Shown one piece after another: positions 33,332 through 42,350 of a stretch of DNA of 64,000 nt. Position numbers and translations under genes: made by a program. Under the pieces are notes generated by a model that saw only the letters and a list, made by a program, of their open reading frames with translations, did not search any database and was not told the DNA's origin. The first letter of the stretch is position 1. Every line of letters starts with the position of its first letter. Source of the DNA: Pseudomonadota bacterium (GTDB lineage Bacteria > Pseudomonadota > Gammaproteobacteria > Steroidobacterales > JBCBZW01); assembly GCA_039193195.1 (NCBI GenBank), contig JBCCWS010000027.1, positions 17,888-81,887 on the forward strand. The letters are read 5' to 3'.

Positions 33332-35257
33332 CTATTCCCCACGGCAGTTCTCGGTCAAGCCGCTGGGTCCGGGCGGTTGGAGTCGACGCTCAAGCAGGAG
33401 TCGCGCGTCTGTGACATTCACGATCCCATCTCCATCAAGATCTGCATCCGCGTTCCCTGTCCCTAGCACACCTCGCATCACCAACCAGTCGCGGATGTCG
33501 ACACTGCAGTCGTCATTCAGGTCAGCATCGCACGCGTTGCCGAATCCATTAGCGTTGCTATCGCGTTGATCTGCGTTTGGCGTCTCACTGCAGTTGTCAA
33601 GGCCATCAGAAACGCTATCGCCGTCGGCATCTGCACCTGCCTGCCCCCAAAGGATGTACGCAGCACCCGCCCTGGGCTCGCCTTCCAAAGAAGCGTTGTA
33701 GGCGCCGATAAGTAGATCGTCAGCCCCGTCCCCATTGAAGTCGCCACCACCCGCGGTGGCAAAGCCCGCGCTATCACCGGGGTCGGCACCGACAAACACC
33801 ACGCCGTCGCTTGGATCCCAGTGACCTAGGGCAATCTCTCCGTTGCTCCCGAAGTCGGATTTGCCGAACAAGAGGTAGACGGCACCAGCAGTGTCCCTGC
33901 CGAGAAGCGATGCTCCGGGGGCACCAATAAGAAGATCCGCGGTCCCATCGCCGTTCCAGTCACCCGGCGAACTCACCTGCACACCGGACTGATCGCCGGC
34001 GGCAGCGCCGATCACACGAACACCGTTGGACCCATCGATTTCGCTAACTCGGCGAAGACCGTTCCCACCGACCACCGCAGATCCGAAGACCACGTACGTC
34101 TCGCCAACGTCCAAATCCTCATCACGGTTGACACGGGGCCCCGAGAACGCTGCATCATCGAGGCCGTCAGCATTCACGTCACCAACCCCCGATACGGAAA
34201 GCCCGCACCGTCCAGATTGCTGCTCACACTCGAAGGTGAACCCGTTAGCACCATTGAGCTCCGAGACGCTCACTCGCTGCGGATAAGGTGAGGAGCTCCC
34301 AAAAATGAAGTGAACTTGACCCGCCAACGAGATCCCTTCTGGAGATGCTCCAATCGCCCCAAAGACTACATCGGCGAAGCCATCTCCGTTCAAATCCCCT
34401 GCACCGGCAACAGCTCGCCCAATATCTTCGAATGGATCAGCCCCGTTCACCACGGCTCCGGTATCTCCTCGCAGCGCTATCAACTCCACAGAGCCGGACT
34501 GCCCTATCGACGGTCCGCCGAACACGATATAGCCCTGTCCCGCACTAGGGATGTCTGCTGGGTATGCGTCAGTCGCGCCAACTATAAGGTCATCGTATCC
34601 GTCTCCATTGACGTCATTCGCAACAGCCACTTGCCCGGCGATTCCACCCGGGAACTGCCCCCGCAAGATAAAGCCAATGGTTCCGTCCAGATCGGATCTG
34701 GTGAGGGGGGCTTCAGGGAACGGACCGTCACTCCCGAACACCACGTATACCTGTCCGGTGTCATTGTCGGCGCCAATCTCAGAATCCGCGAAGAACGCCC
34801 CGATCGCGACTTCTGTGAAACCATCTCCATTTAAGTCCCCAGCTGCACTCAACGAACCCCCAACGAAGTCGCTTGTTTTGACCCCTTCAAAAATGAACCC
34901 TTCAGAGGATTCCAGTGCGTCCAAGCGGATCTCCTCAAGCGCGTCCAGTTCGCTTCTTCCGAACAGCACATAGGCTCGACCCGCGGTGCGCTGGTCGCCT
35001 TGATCAAATCCAATCGCGCCAATGGCGAGGTCGTCGATTCCATCTCCGTTGACATCGCCGACCGGCGCAACGGAGTAGCCGAAAAAGTCTTCTTCGATTG
35101 CCGACCCCAGCAGCCGCGTACCGGTAGAAGGCGGCAAGCTCCCTAAATCGATTTGCAGCTGGTCACCGCCGGCCGCGTGACACGACATACCGACGAGCGC
35201 CAGCCTGACTGACCTAGTCAACGTAATGGACATGCCAAACGACTGCGGCCGGCTCAT
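33332..35257 (-). CDS. Secreted FG-GAP repeat protein with dockerin-like C-terminus
   Basis: 641 residues from the ATG at 35257, which has AAGGAG nine bases upstream. A signal-like N-terminus (to about residue 30) precedes a run of seven FG-GAP blades, each with a calcium loop such as GDVNGDGIDDLAIGA and a following Y-V-F-G strand: the typical seven-bladed propeller. Then come a thrombospondin type 3-like Asp-rich linker and two dockerin-like EF-hand loops (DLNDDCSVDIRDW, DLDGDGIVNVTD) ending in PPGPSG. Paralogue of the next gene and of the gene at the window start. Likely a secreted calcium-binding surface protein; binding partner unknown. Confidence 0.88.
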   Translation of the reverse strand: MSRPQSFGMSITLTRSVRLALVGMSCHAAGGDQLQIDLGSLPPSTGTRLLGSAIEEDFFGYSVAPVGDVNGDGIDDLAIGAIGFDQGDQRTAGRAYVLFGRSELDALEEIRLDALESSEGFIFEGVKTSDFVGGSLSAAGDLNGDGFTEVAIGAFFADSEIGADNDTGQVYVVFGSDGPFPEAPLTRSDLDGTIGFILRGQFPGGIAGQVAVANDVNGDGYDDLIVGATDAYPADIPSAGQGYIVFGGPSIGQSGSVELIALRGDTGAVVNGADPFEDIGRAVAGAGDLNGDGFADVVFGAIGASPEGISLAGQVHFIFGSSSPYPQRVSVSELNGANGFTFECEQQSGRCGLSVSGVGDVNADGLDDAAFSGPRVNRDEDLDVGETYVVFGSAVVGGNGLRRVSEIDGSNGVRVIGAAAGDQSGVQVSSPGDWNGDGTADLLIGAPGASLLGRDTAGAVYLLFGKSDFGSNGEIALGHWDPSDGVVFVGADPGDSAGFATAGGGDFNGDGADDLLIGAYNASLEGEPRAGAAYILWGQAGADADGDSVSDGLDNCSETPNADQRDSNANGFGNACDADLNDDCSVDIRDWLVMRGVLGTGNADADLDGDGIVNVTDARLLLERRLQPPGPSGLTENCRGE

Positions 35258-35479
35258 CACTATGCTCCTTGTCAACTGTCTAAGGTCCATCGTACGCGAC
35301 CGGGTGTCGACGTAGTTGCCATCCGGGAGATGGCCGAACGGCGTTCCAGGGTAGCCCTGGTCGGTCCAGCCCCTCATTGGAGCGGTGGAATAGGAGTGTT
35401 GCCGACGTGCCCAGGCTGCGGATGAGCAAGCCTGCGCGCATGCTTGCGTATGATGTTAGCTGTCTATGCCATGAACAGG

Positions 35480-37456
35480 CTACTGCGGAATCGCGTCAAT
35501 GCGATCTGAATAAGTTGTCTCGCACCGATCAGTGATGCCACTCGGGCCAGGCGGGCTAAGTCGATTCTGAAACAGCACACGGGCATCAGCGACGGTCACG
35601 ACGCCGTCCCCGTCAATGTCAGCGTCGGCATCGCTGGTGCCCAGCACATTTCGCATCAATAGCCAATCGCGAATGTTCACTACACAGTCATCGTTTAGGT
35701 CTGCATCGCACACATTGCCGAACCCATCTGCGTTTGAATCGCGTTGGTCAGCATTCTCCAGGTCCCGACAGTTATCGAGAGGATCGACTATGCCGTCGCC
35801 GTCTGCATCGGGTTGTCCCCACAACACGTAAGCAATGCCAGCTCTGGAAACGCCACCGGGCGACGCGTTGTAGGCTCCAATGAGAAGATCGTCAGCTCCA
35901 TCCCCGTTGAAGTCACCGGCCCCTGTCGTTGAGAAACCTGCGCTCTCTCCCGCGGTCGCTCCGAGTATGATGTGACCTTCCCAAGGGGTAATGTCGGCTA
36001 GGTTTAGCGCCCCCTCGCTGCCGAAGGTGGGGCTCCCAAACAGTAGGTAGACGGCTCCGGCCGACGCCCGCCCAAGCGGCGAAGCGCCAGCGGCCCCGAT
36101 AACAAGATCGGCAATTCCGTCTCCGTTCCAGTCTCCCGAGGAGCTCACTTGCAGGCCGGACGAATCACCTTCACCTGCGCCGTTTATGATCACGCCGACC
36201 GCTGCTACCAAGTCGTCCGTAGAGAGCGTGCCGTCGCCGCCAACGTCCGCCCCTCCGAACACCACGTATGTCTGCCCAGCATCTACGCGACCCTCTACGT
36301 TGGCACCCGGTCCAGAGAACACGATATCGTCGAACCCATCTGCATTGAGGTCACCGAGAACGTCGACTGAGATCCCGCACCTAGCACCCTGCTTGGTACA
36401 CTCGTACGTGAAGCCGTTTGAACCGTTTAGTTCCGATACTTCGAGTCTCTGGGGAAACGGCTCTCTACGGCCCAACACCACGTGAACTTGTCCTGCTAAC
36501 GTTACACCGCCGGGCGCCGCACCGAACGCACCAAAAACGGCGTCTCCCAAGCCATCACCGTTCACGTCACCGCCACCTCCGACAGATCTACCGAGATCGG
36601 CGAACGGCTCCACACCATTGATGACGGCTCCTGATGAACCCCGAAGACTCACGAGGTCAACGGATCCAGACGCTCCCACTGAAGGTGAGCCGAAGACTAT
36701 GTAGCCCTGCCCCGCGCTCGGGACATCGGCCGGATATGCATCGGTTGTTCCGATCACCAGATCGTCGTACCCATCTCCGTTCACATCCTCGGCGCCGGCA
36801 ACCGCAGCCGTAATGCCGTCCGGGAATGGTCCTTTCGCAGTAAAGCCGTTCGCTCCGTCGAGGTCGAGTTTCGTCAGAGGCTCCGATGGGAAAGGCTCGC
36901 CTTGCCCGAAGACGACATAAACCTGACCGGTATCGTTCTCGGCTCCAACCTCAGAGTCAGCGAAGAATGCCCCGATCGCAACATCATCAAAACCATCACC
37001 GTTTAGATCACCGACGCCACTAAGCGCGCCACCTACCAAGTCGTTGGTCTGCACCCCCTCGAAGACAAACCCGAGTGGCGAATCCAATCCCTCAAGCTCA
37101 ATGTCACTGCCGTCCGCAAGGTCTTGTCGCCCTAGTACGACATACACCCTTCCTACCGATTCTTCCCCGTCTCGGTCTGATCCGACTGCACCAACCGCGA
37201 TGTCATCAATGCCATCGCCATTCACGTCACCAACAGCTGCAACCGAGTAGCCGAAAAACTCCTCTTCAGTAGACTGGCCGAGAAGGCGAGTTCCAGCATC
37301 GGATGGCAACGTAGCTAGATCGATACTTGGTTGTTCGGTCTGCGCGAGGGCGGCCGGTACGATCGCACCGGCCACCTGACACGTCGCACCGAGGAGCGCC
37401 ACCCTGACCGACCTACTCAAAGTGCTTGATGGCGTACAGGATCCAACACAGGCCAC
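35480..37456 (-). CDS. Secreted FG-GAP repeat protein, paralogue
   Basis: 658 residues if it starts at the GTG at 37456, which has GAGGAGAG just upstream and leads into a signal peptide ending AALAQ; an in-frame ATG at 37627 would add a non-signal leader. The mature start (TRLLGQSTEEEFFGYSV) is almost the same as in the neighbour. Seven FG-GAP blades, a TSP3-like Asp-rich segment and dockerin-like loops (DLNDDCVVNIRDW, DIDGDGVVTVAD) follow. The two genes are tandem in the same direction with about 220 bp between them, consistent with gene duplication. Confidence 0.88.
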   Translation of the reverse strand: MACVGSCTPSSTLSRSVRVALLGATCQVAGAIVPAALAQTEQPSIDLATLPSDAGTRLLGQSTEEEFFGYSVAAVGDVNGDGIDDIAVGAVGSDRDGEESVGRVYVVLGRQDLADGSDIELEGLDSPLGFVFEGVQTNDLVGGALSGVGDLNGDGFDDVAIGAFFADSEVGAENDTGQVYVVFGQGEPFPSEPLTKLDLDGANGFTAKGPFPDGITAAVAGAEDVNGDGYDDLVIGTTDAYPADVPSAGQGYIVFGSPSVGASGSVDLVSLRGSSGAVINGVEPFADLGRSVGGGGDVNGDGLGDAVFGAFGAAPGGVTLAGQVHVVLGRREPFPQRLEVSELNGSNGFTYECTKQGARCGISVDVLGDLNADGFDDIVFSGPGANVEGRVDAGQTYVVFGGADVGGDGTLSTDDLVAAVGVIINGAGEGDSSGLQVSSSGDWNGDGIADLVIGAAGASPLGRASAGAVYLLFGSPTFGSEGALNLADITPWEGHIILGATAGESAGFSTTGAGDFNGDGADDLLIGAYNASPGGVSRAGIAYVLWGQPDADGDGIVDPLDNCRDLENADQRDSNADGFGNVCDADLNDDCVVNIRDWLLMRNVLGTSDADADIDGDGVVTVADARVLFQNRLSPPGPSGITDRCETTYSDRIDAIPQ

Positions 37457-38196
37457 TGCTCTCTCCTCGTTGCATTGGTGAATACTACGGAAAATGATAG
37501 CATGGAGAGCTGAGCGCGCCCCACCGGTCAACGTAACGCCCCGAACCGTTTCAGGAGAAGCATCAGGCGGAGTGAGATGGGGTGGTCCACGGTCACCTAG
37601 TGGACCGGCGGCACTGCCTCGCAGCACCCGACGTTAAAGGCGCCGATTCTCCTCGAAGAGGACTATCTCCGGCCAACACATCTGCGTTACGCTCACTTCT
37701 TCGCTCTCGCAACGCGATACGCAGATCCGCGACTCATCGGGGGGCTGCGCCCGAAGGTACCCGGAATCTCCATCAACCCTACCGCGTGGTTCGGCGTCGC
37801 GACGGACGTTGCATCATACGATTCCGTCGGTGACCGCACGCCAGCGAAGGCCGATTTGAGGCCAGGGACTCTATTATTGAGCTGTCGGCTTGACTGGCGA
37901 GCCTACGAGGCGGCTCCGCCATCACGAAGAACAAGGACTTGCCCTTGAGGAGCGGATCGAGGAAGGAGGCGGACTAGGATCAGCTTCGAGGACGCGACTC
38001 GAACCGCTGTCGACTTCTTCACAAGTCCTTGGAGTCTGTGGGCCTCACCCGTTCTTGAACACGAAAACCGTGCTGAGACTCGCATGCTGCGACCGGTTGA
38101 CGCACGAGCGCGGAGACGGATTTAGAACCGCCAACGCGTCACTTCTGGTTGAATCTCTCCAAGACTTGGCCGAATACTCAGGCGCCAAGAGAGAGA
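37457..38196. other. Intergenic, left flank of the tRNA-fragment array
   Basis: About 740 bases with no supported gene. A rightward frame across 37,890-38,288 runs through the tRNA fragment and is not coding. Contains the probable promoter of the leftward FG-GAP gene. Confidence 0.4.
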
Positions 38197-38244
38197 TGGT
38201 GGGGCATCAGGACTCGAACCCCGAACCTACTGATCAAGAGTCAG
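38197..38244 (-). other. 3' fragment of a tRNA-Lys (CUU), att-like, copy 1
   Basis: On the minus strand it reads the anticodon arm (CTGACTCTTGATCAG), variable region, T arm (GGGGTTCGAGTCC) and acceptor 3' strand ending ATGCCCCACCA. The D arm and 5' acceptor strand are missing, so it is not a functional tRNA. One base is missing in the T arm relative to copy 2. Fragments of this extent are typical of attachment sites left by elements that integrate into tRNA 3' ends. Confidence 0.75.
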
Positions 38245-38507
38245 CAAGGCTCGTCCAACTTCCGCCGCGTAATCAACAATTTTCATAGCAGGGGATGGGT
38301 GTGAGTCTGCGGGATGCTGGAGAACGGAACAGCAACTTGCGGTTGTTGTGGGTGTGACTTCTCGGACCGCGTGTTGGGCTTCCGCGCGCCGAGTCAGCGC
38401 CGGGGCTGCCCGGAGGCAGAGGTCGCCAAGGGCGAGCGCGCCTGACCAGCTCTGCTAACTCGCCTGCGAATGCTGCTGCGATGGAGCGCTTAGGAATCAC
38501 TCATCGC
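38197..38507. repeat. 311-bp direct repeat, copy A
   Basis: Matches 40617-40927, of the same length, at roughly 80 percent or more by eye. It starts with the tRNA-Lys fragment and ends in GGAATCACTCATCGC. Non-coding; probably the end region of an integrative element. Confidence 0.75.
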
Positions 38508-38669
38508 GTTCTACCACCCGGCGTATCGGTTGCGGCACCAGATAGGCCGACGTCTATCAGATCTTCGGTCCCAGAGTGAGGGGAACGGCTCTCCCTTGAG
38601 AACATAGTCTGGCGGATCGCAGGCCGCACCTGGCGCTTAGGTCCGTAGGCGTGCGCGGACGCGACTAGA

Positions 38670-38698
38670 GTTACTACGGAATGGTAATATCTAGTAAC
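38670..38698. promoter_or_regulatory. Candidate promoter/operator of toxin-antitoxin module 1
   Basis: A 7-bp inverted repeat, GTTACTA (38670-38676) and TAGTAAC (38692-38698), brackets a TAATAT -10-like box (38685-38690), 13 bp before the antitoxin ATG. This is the usual place for an autorepressing ParD operator. Confidence 0.5.
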
Positions 38699-38710
38699 GG
38701 AGGAACGATC

Positions 38711-38965
38711 ATGCCAAAAACCACCAGTATCAACTTGGGCGATCACTTCACGGGTTTCGTTTCCGACCTCGTGGCCACCGGCCGCTACGGCTCCGCTAGC
38801 GAGGTCGTCCGCGAGGGGCTGCGCCTCATCGAAGAGCGCGAGCAGAAGCTCCAAGCCTTACGCCAAGCGCTCACCGAGGGCGAGGAAAGCGGAACGAGCA
38901 CACGCACGCCTAAGGAGATCTTCCAAGGAGCCCGCTCCCGGTTGAAAGCGGATGGCAAGCTATAG
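38711..38965 (+). CDS. parD: ParD-family antitoxin (module 1)
   Basis: 84 residues starting at the ATG that follows GGAGGA. Ribbon-helix-helix N-terminus (KTTSINLGDHFTGFVSDLVA, then GRYGSASEVVREGLRLIEE) followed by a charged C-terminal arm that should wrap the toxin. It overlaps the toxin start by 14 bp, so the two are translationally coupled, and probably represses the operon through the upstream inverted repeat. Close paralogue of the module at 41.3 kb. Confidence 0.9.
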   Translation: MPKTTSINLGDHFTGFVSDLVATGRYGSASEVVREGLRLIEEREQKLQALRQALTEGEESGTSTRTPKEIFQGARSRLKADGKL

Positions 38966-39248
38966 GCTCACGGCTCGGGCCGACGAAGACCTCGATCGCC
39001 TGTATGTCTACGGTGCACTGACCTTCGGCCTAGACCAGGCTGACCGTTACGCTGAGGGGCTAATCGATGCTATCGCTCGCATCCCAGCGCAGCCTCTCCT
39101 TTGGCCAGAAGTGCCGGACCTTCCCGGCGACTACCGGCGCTGCGTGTTCCGATCCCATGCGATCTACTATCGCCTCGAGCCAAGTGGCAACGTTCTGATC
39201 GTCCGCGTGCTAGGCAACGAGGACCTTGCCGCTGCGTTCGACCGCTAG
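38952..39248 (+). CDS. parE: ParE/RelE-family toxin (module 1)
   Basis: 98 residues with the ParE fold pattern: YRLTARADEDLDRLYVYGA, then QPLLWPEVPDLPGDYRRCVFRSHAIYYRLE and VLIVRVLGNEDL. ParE toxins poison DNA gyrase, while related RelE toxins cut mRNA; the R-R-C-V-F-R-S-H-A-I-Y-Y-R pattern favours ParE. Starts inside the antitoxin gene. Confidence 0.9.
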   Translation: MASYRLTARADEDLDRLYVYGALTFGLDQADRYAEGLIDAIARIPAQPLLWPEVPDLPGDYRRCVFRSHAIYYRLEPSGNVLIVRVLGNEDLAAAFDR

Positions 39249-39606
39249 CGACCTGAGCGATAAGTTGCCATTGAGCAATCAGTCACTTGCGCGTTTTAGG
39301 TCACTAACTACCCCGAGAGCATTCCAACCGCGAAGTGAGAGTCAGCAAGTTACAGACTTAAGGTCACTAACTATCGCGCCAAAGACCCCTTGACCCCCGC
39401 ATACAGAAATCATTGACCGATCGAATTCGAAAGCTTCTGAATTCTTGAAATTCACTTACCAGCACTGGAAAACGTATCTTTTCGCCTGAAGCGCAAATCT
39501 TTTGCCTCCGATCGCGATATCTGATTGCCAGCATCCAGGCCCTGGGCTTAGACCGTGCGCCGCAGCTCGACAAGGGTGAGCCTGGTCCAAACTTCGAGAC
39601 GCTTAC
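39249..39606. other. AT-richer intergenic before the integrase remnant
   Basis: About 360 bases with a lower GC content than the surroundings, which supports foreign origin. It contains two short GGTCACTAACTA-like direct repeats (near 39,299 and 39,362) that could be recombinase arm sites. Confidence 0.4.
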
Positions 39607-40520
39607 GTGAGCAAGCGACCACCGCTTCCCGATGGCGTGAGCATCCGAGATGGGTCCTACCGGTTCCGAAGGCGAATCGGTGAAGGCCGCCGGATCGACT
39701 CGAAGTTGTGGCGTGTCGAGGAAGAGCTAGCGACGATGTACGAGCGCCTGGCCGAGGTCGAGCGCCAACTCCAGACCGGGCAGCCAGTTGGCACCATGGG
39801 CGAACTGTTCGTGGACTACCTGGAGAGCACGCGTCTGGCGCAGAAGAAGCCGTCGACACAGCACGGTCGGATTGTCGGCAAGTTAATGCCTGTGTTCGGT
39901 CAGATGAAGCCCGAACAGATAGGCCGCTCGCACGCGGCGCAGATGAGGCACCGTATGGCCGCTGTAAGGGGCCAACCGTTACCGCTCCGTGCTCCGATGT
40001 CTTCGAGTTACGCCATGCGCCGGGGGATCGCCGAGTCGAATCCTTGCAAAGGGATCGCTCGAAACCGCGAGCGCCCACGGAATCGAGTGGTAAGCACCGA
40101 GGAGATCAACGCCGCGCTTGAAATTGCGGCAACTGCGTTCCGACGCCCACTCGCGGCACAGGCGCTGATAGCCAAGCCCCGGCAGGCGGACCTCATCGCC
40201 TGACGCGCGACCAGGTAACGCCCGACGGGATACGGTGCGCCGAGAGCAAGACGGGCGCTGGCAACGTCATCGAGTGGACGGACCTACCCCGTGCGCTCAT
40301 TCGCGAGGCGCTCAAACATTCCCAGTGCGAGCAAGTGTTTGCTCAGGATCGCTACCCGGCCAAGCCGTGGTCAGCATCCAGCGTGCACGCAGCGATGCGT
40401 CGACTGAAGGTGTCGTTCACGCTTCACGATCTGCGATCCTGGGCGGCGTCTAATCACGCGCGTCCCGAATCGCTTGGTATGTTGCCCTGCTCCAGCGGGA
40501 GCGGCGCATCACGCCCGTGA
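39607..40520 (+). pseudogene. Tyrosine-recombinase (phage-type integrase), frameshifted
   Basis: The first 198 codons (GTG start) read an arm-binding and core-binding N-terminus (RDGSYRFRRRIGEGRRIDSKLW, then TMGELFVDYLES) and reach the catalytic-domain entry (PRQADLIA) before a stop. The continuation is in another frame from about 40,200: LTRDQVTPDGIRCAESKTGAG to the HxxR box FTLHDLRSWAASNHA, then it degrades with no recognisable catalytic Tyr. At least one frameshift plus loss of the C-terminus means it is inactive. It lies between the two tRNA-Lys fragments and points at the second one, as expected for the integrase of a tRNA-integrating element. Confidence 0.8.
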
Positions 40521-40616
40521 GGTAGGGGGTAAGAGAGCAGGCACTAGCGCTGGGGTGGGTGTGATTTCTCGAGGGTGTAGGGAGGAACCTACCTCGATGC
40601 TAAGTGACCGAAAAAA

Positions 40617-40665
40617 TGGTGGGGCATCAGGGACTCGAACCCCGAACCTACTGATTAAGAGTCAG
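40617..40665 (-). other. 3' fragment of a tRNA-Lys (CUU), att-like, copy 2
   Basis: 49 bp, minus strand: anticodon arm with loop CTCTTAA (anticodon CUU), T arm CGGGG-TTCGAGT-CCCTG and acceptor ATGCCCC-A-CCA. Upstream sequence does not form a D arm or a GGGGCAT 5' strand, so it is only the 3' half. It is the better preserved of the two copies and a likely attachment-site core. Confidence 0.8.
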
Positions 40666-40927
40666 CAAGGCTGATTCAACTTCCGTCGCCTAATCAACAA
40701 TTTGTATAGCAAGGGATGGGTGTGAGTTTACGAGATGCGGGAAAGCGGAACAGTAGCTTGCGGTTGTGGTGGGTGTGACTGCGGGGACCACCGCGTGGGA
40801 GTCCCGCGCGCCGAGTCATTGCCGGGGCTGCCCGGAGGCAGAGCCGCGAAGAGCAGGCCGCGGGTGACCAGCTTTGCCAACTCGCATGCAAATGCGCTGC
40901 GATGGAGCGCTTAGGAATCACTCATCG
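40617..40927. repeat. 311-bp direct repeat, copy B
   Basis: Second copy of 38197-38507, with the same boundaries and the same internal landmarks (ATCAACAATTTGTATAGCA, GGGTGTGA, GCCCGGAGGCAGAG, GGAATCACTCATCGC). Confidence 0.75.
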
Positions 40928-41061
40928 CTCCCTACCAATCCCTCGGCCGGGAACGGGTGGGTTTCGGGTTCGGCAGGCGAGTGAGGCGCGCGTATCGTTC
41001 CCGAAGGCACTGCCACGCTAGGCCTTGCTCACGTCTGTGCGCGCCGCACGATGAGAAGATT

Positions 41062-41089
41062 TGGTCGGAGCGGCGAGGTTCGAACTTAC
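41062..41089 (-). other. Short 3' fragment resembling tRNA-Pro
   Basis: On the minus strand: T-loop TTCGAAC, T stem CTCGC, acceptor CGCTCCG, discriminator A and CCA. The CGGAGCG/CGCTCCG acceptor fits tRNA-Pro. The 5' T stem is only partly complementary and the rest of the tRNA is absent, so this is probably another integration scar. Confidence 0.45.
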
Positions 41090-41279
41090 TAACTCCTTGC
41101 CCTCTTATGTACGGACAAAACCAAGCCGTAATCCGTTGATTTAGCGACATTCTATTCTTCCAGACATGTAGAAGAACTCGGTCACTCACTGCGTCCAAAG
41201 ATCAACTACTTGCTGACTGGATATCGACCAAACTCGGGCCGGCGCACATCGATCAGCGGAGCGACGTCAGGGCGACTAG

Positions 41280-41309
41280 ATTTACTGCAGAGTGGTAATA
41301 TCTAGTAAC
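41280..41309. promoter_or_regulatory. Candidate promoter/operator of toxin-antitoxin module 2
   Basis: Counterpart of the module 1 site: TAATAT -10-like box (41296-41301) and right arm TAGTAAC (41303-41309), but the left arm has diverged (ATTTACT). The two modules may therefore differ in autoregulation. Confidence 0.4.
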
Positions 41310-41321
41310 GGAGGGACAGCA

Positions 41322-41576
41322 ATGCCGAAAACCACCAGCATCAATCTGGGCGATCACTTCACCGGCTTCGTATCCGACCTGGTCGCCAAGGGCCGCTACG
41401 GCTCCGCCAGCGAGGTGGTCCGCGAAGGGCTGCGTCTCATCGAGGAGCAGGAGCAGAAGCGCGAGGCGCTACGCCGCGCGCTCCTCGAAGGCGAGGAGAG
41501 CGGAACTAGCGAGCGTACGCCCAAGGAAGTCTTCCGCGGGGCACGCGAGCGGTTGAAAGCGGATGGCAAGATATAG
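41322..41576 (+). CDS. parD: ParD-family antitoxin (module 2)
   Basis: 84 residues, very similar to the module 1 antitoxin over the ribbon-helix-helix part (KTTSINLGDHFTGFVSDLVA), with differences concentrated in the C-terminal toxin-binding arm (EEQEQKREALRRALLEGEE). It has a GGAGGGA ribosome binding site and a 14-bp overlap with its toxin. Divergence in the arm is what would be expected if the pairs have become insulated from one another. Confidence 0.9.
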   Translation: MPKTTSINLGDHFTGFVSDLVAKGRYGSASEVVREGLRLIEEQEQKREALRRALLEGEESGTSERTPKEVFRGARERLKADGKI

Positions 41577-41859
41577 GCTCAGTGCCCGGGCCGATGACGA
41601 CCTAGATCGCCTCTACGTCTACGGCGCACTCAACTTCGGCGTAGACCAGGCTGATCGCTACGCCGAGGGCATGATCGATGCGATCGCTCGTATCGCGGAA
41701 CAGCCCTTGCTTTGGCCCGAAATCCGCGACCTTCCCGGCAACTACCGGCGCTCCGTCTTCCGAGCCCATGCGATCTACTACCGCATCGAGCCCAACGACG
41801 ACGTCCTAATCGTGCGCGTGCTAGGCAACGAGGACCTCGCCACGGCCTTTGATGAGTAG
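41563..41859 (+). CDS. parE: ParE/RelE-family toxin (module 2)
   Basis: 98 residues, same length as the module 1 toxin and similar throughout (YRLSARADDDLDRLYVYGAL, RRSVFRAHAIYYRIE, VLIVRVLGNEDLA). Substitutions relative to module 1 include C to S in the RRC/RRS motif. Intact, so presumably active. Confidence 0.9.
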   Translation: MARYRLSARADDDLDRLYVYGALNFGVDQADRYAEGMIDAIARIAEQPLLWPEIRDLPGNYRRSVFRAHAIYYRIEPNDDVLIVRVLGNEDLATAFDE

Positions 41860-41924
41860 CGGCCCGGTGACCGAAGACTGACAGGCGAAAGGCGTGCTGC
41901 TGCTAGGGCCACAGGTAGTGGTGC

Positions 41925-42350
41925 TTAATCGCTCCTCGGGATGTATCTCACTCCGCATCTTCGACAGATCCAGCTCTGGCGCCACTGTTCGTATTCGATA
42001 CGGAAAGCGGTGCAGAGGTACCAGCCGTTCGCGATGAGGCGAACGACAACAACCAAAAGCAGGCCCCCGAGTAACCAGAGCGCGATCCTAAAACGCAGGG
42101 CACGCAGAACGACCATCAGTTCCTCACCCTCGAGAATCGGCTGCGCAGCCGGATACAGCACGAAGAGTGAGACGAGCGCCAGAGCGGGCACCCACCAAGG
42201 GACAATTGGATTCGGCTCCGGCGGCGCGCACCGTCTCGACCATGCGCTGTAGCTAACGCGATCTTCGATGACGCGCATGCCTTGCGCGTAGCCCACCGAG
42301 AGCTTCTGTGTGTCGTGCGACCCGCAGTTTGGACAGCTGCATGCAGTCAC
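41925..42350 (-). CDS. Zinc-ribbon membrane protein
   Basis: 141 residues from a GTG that overlaps the stop of the upstream gene (GTGA). An N-terminal CPNCGS knuckle and a C-terminal CRRCG knuckle flank two transmembrane helices (about 50-70 and 88-108). The two CxxC pairs at the two ends could form one zinc ribbon on the cytoplasmic face. No family is recognised; such proteins are often small membrane sensors or assembly factors. Confidence 0.65.
   Translation of the reverse strand: MTACSCPNCGSHDTQKLSVGYAQGMRVIEDRVSYSAWSRRCAPPEPNPIVPWWVPALALVSLFVLYPAAQPILEGEELMVVLRALRFRIALWLLGGLLLVVVVRLIANGWYLCTAFRIEYEQWRQSWICRRCGVRYIPRSD

Noticed and set aside
38197..38270. A complete tRNA-Lys gene
   Set aside because: Only the anticodon arm, T arm and acceptor 3' strand are present; there is no D arm or 5' acceptor strand. 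The same holds for the copy at 40617.
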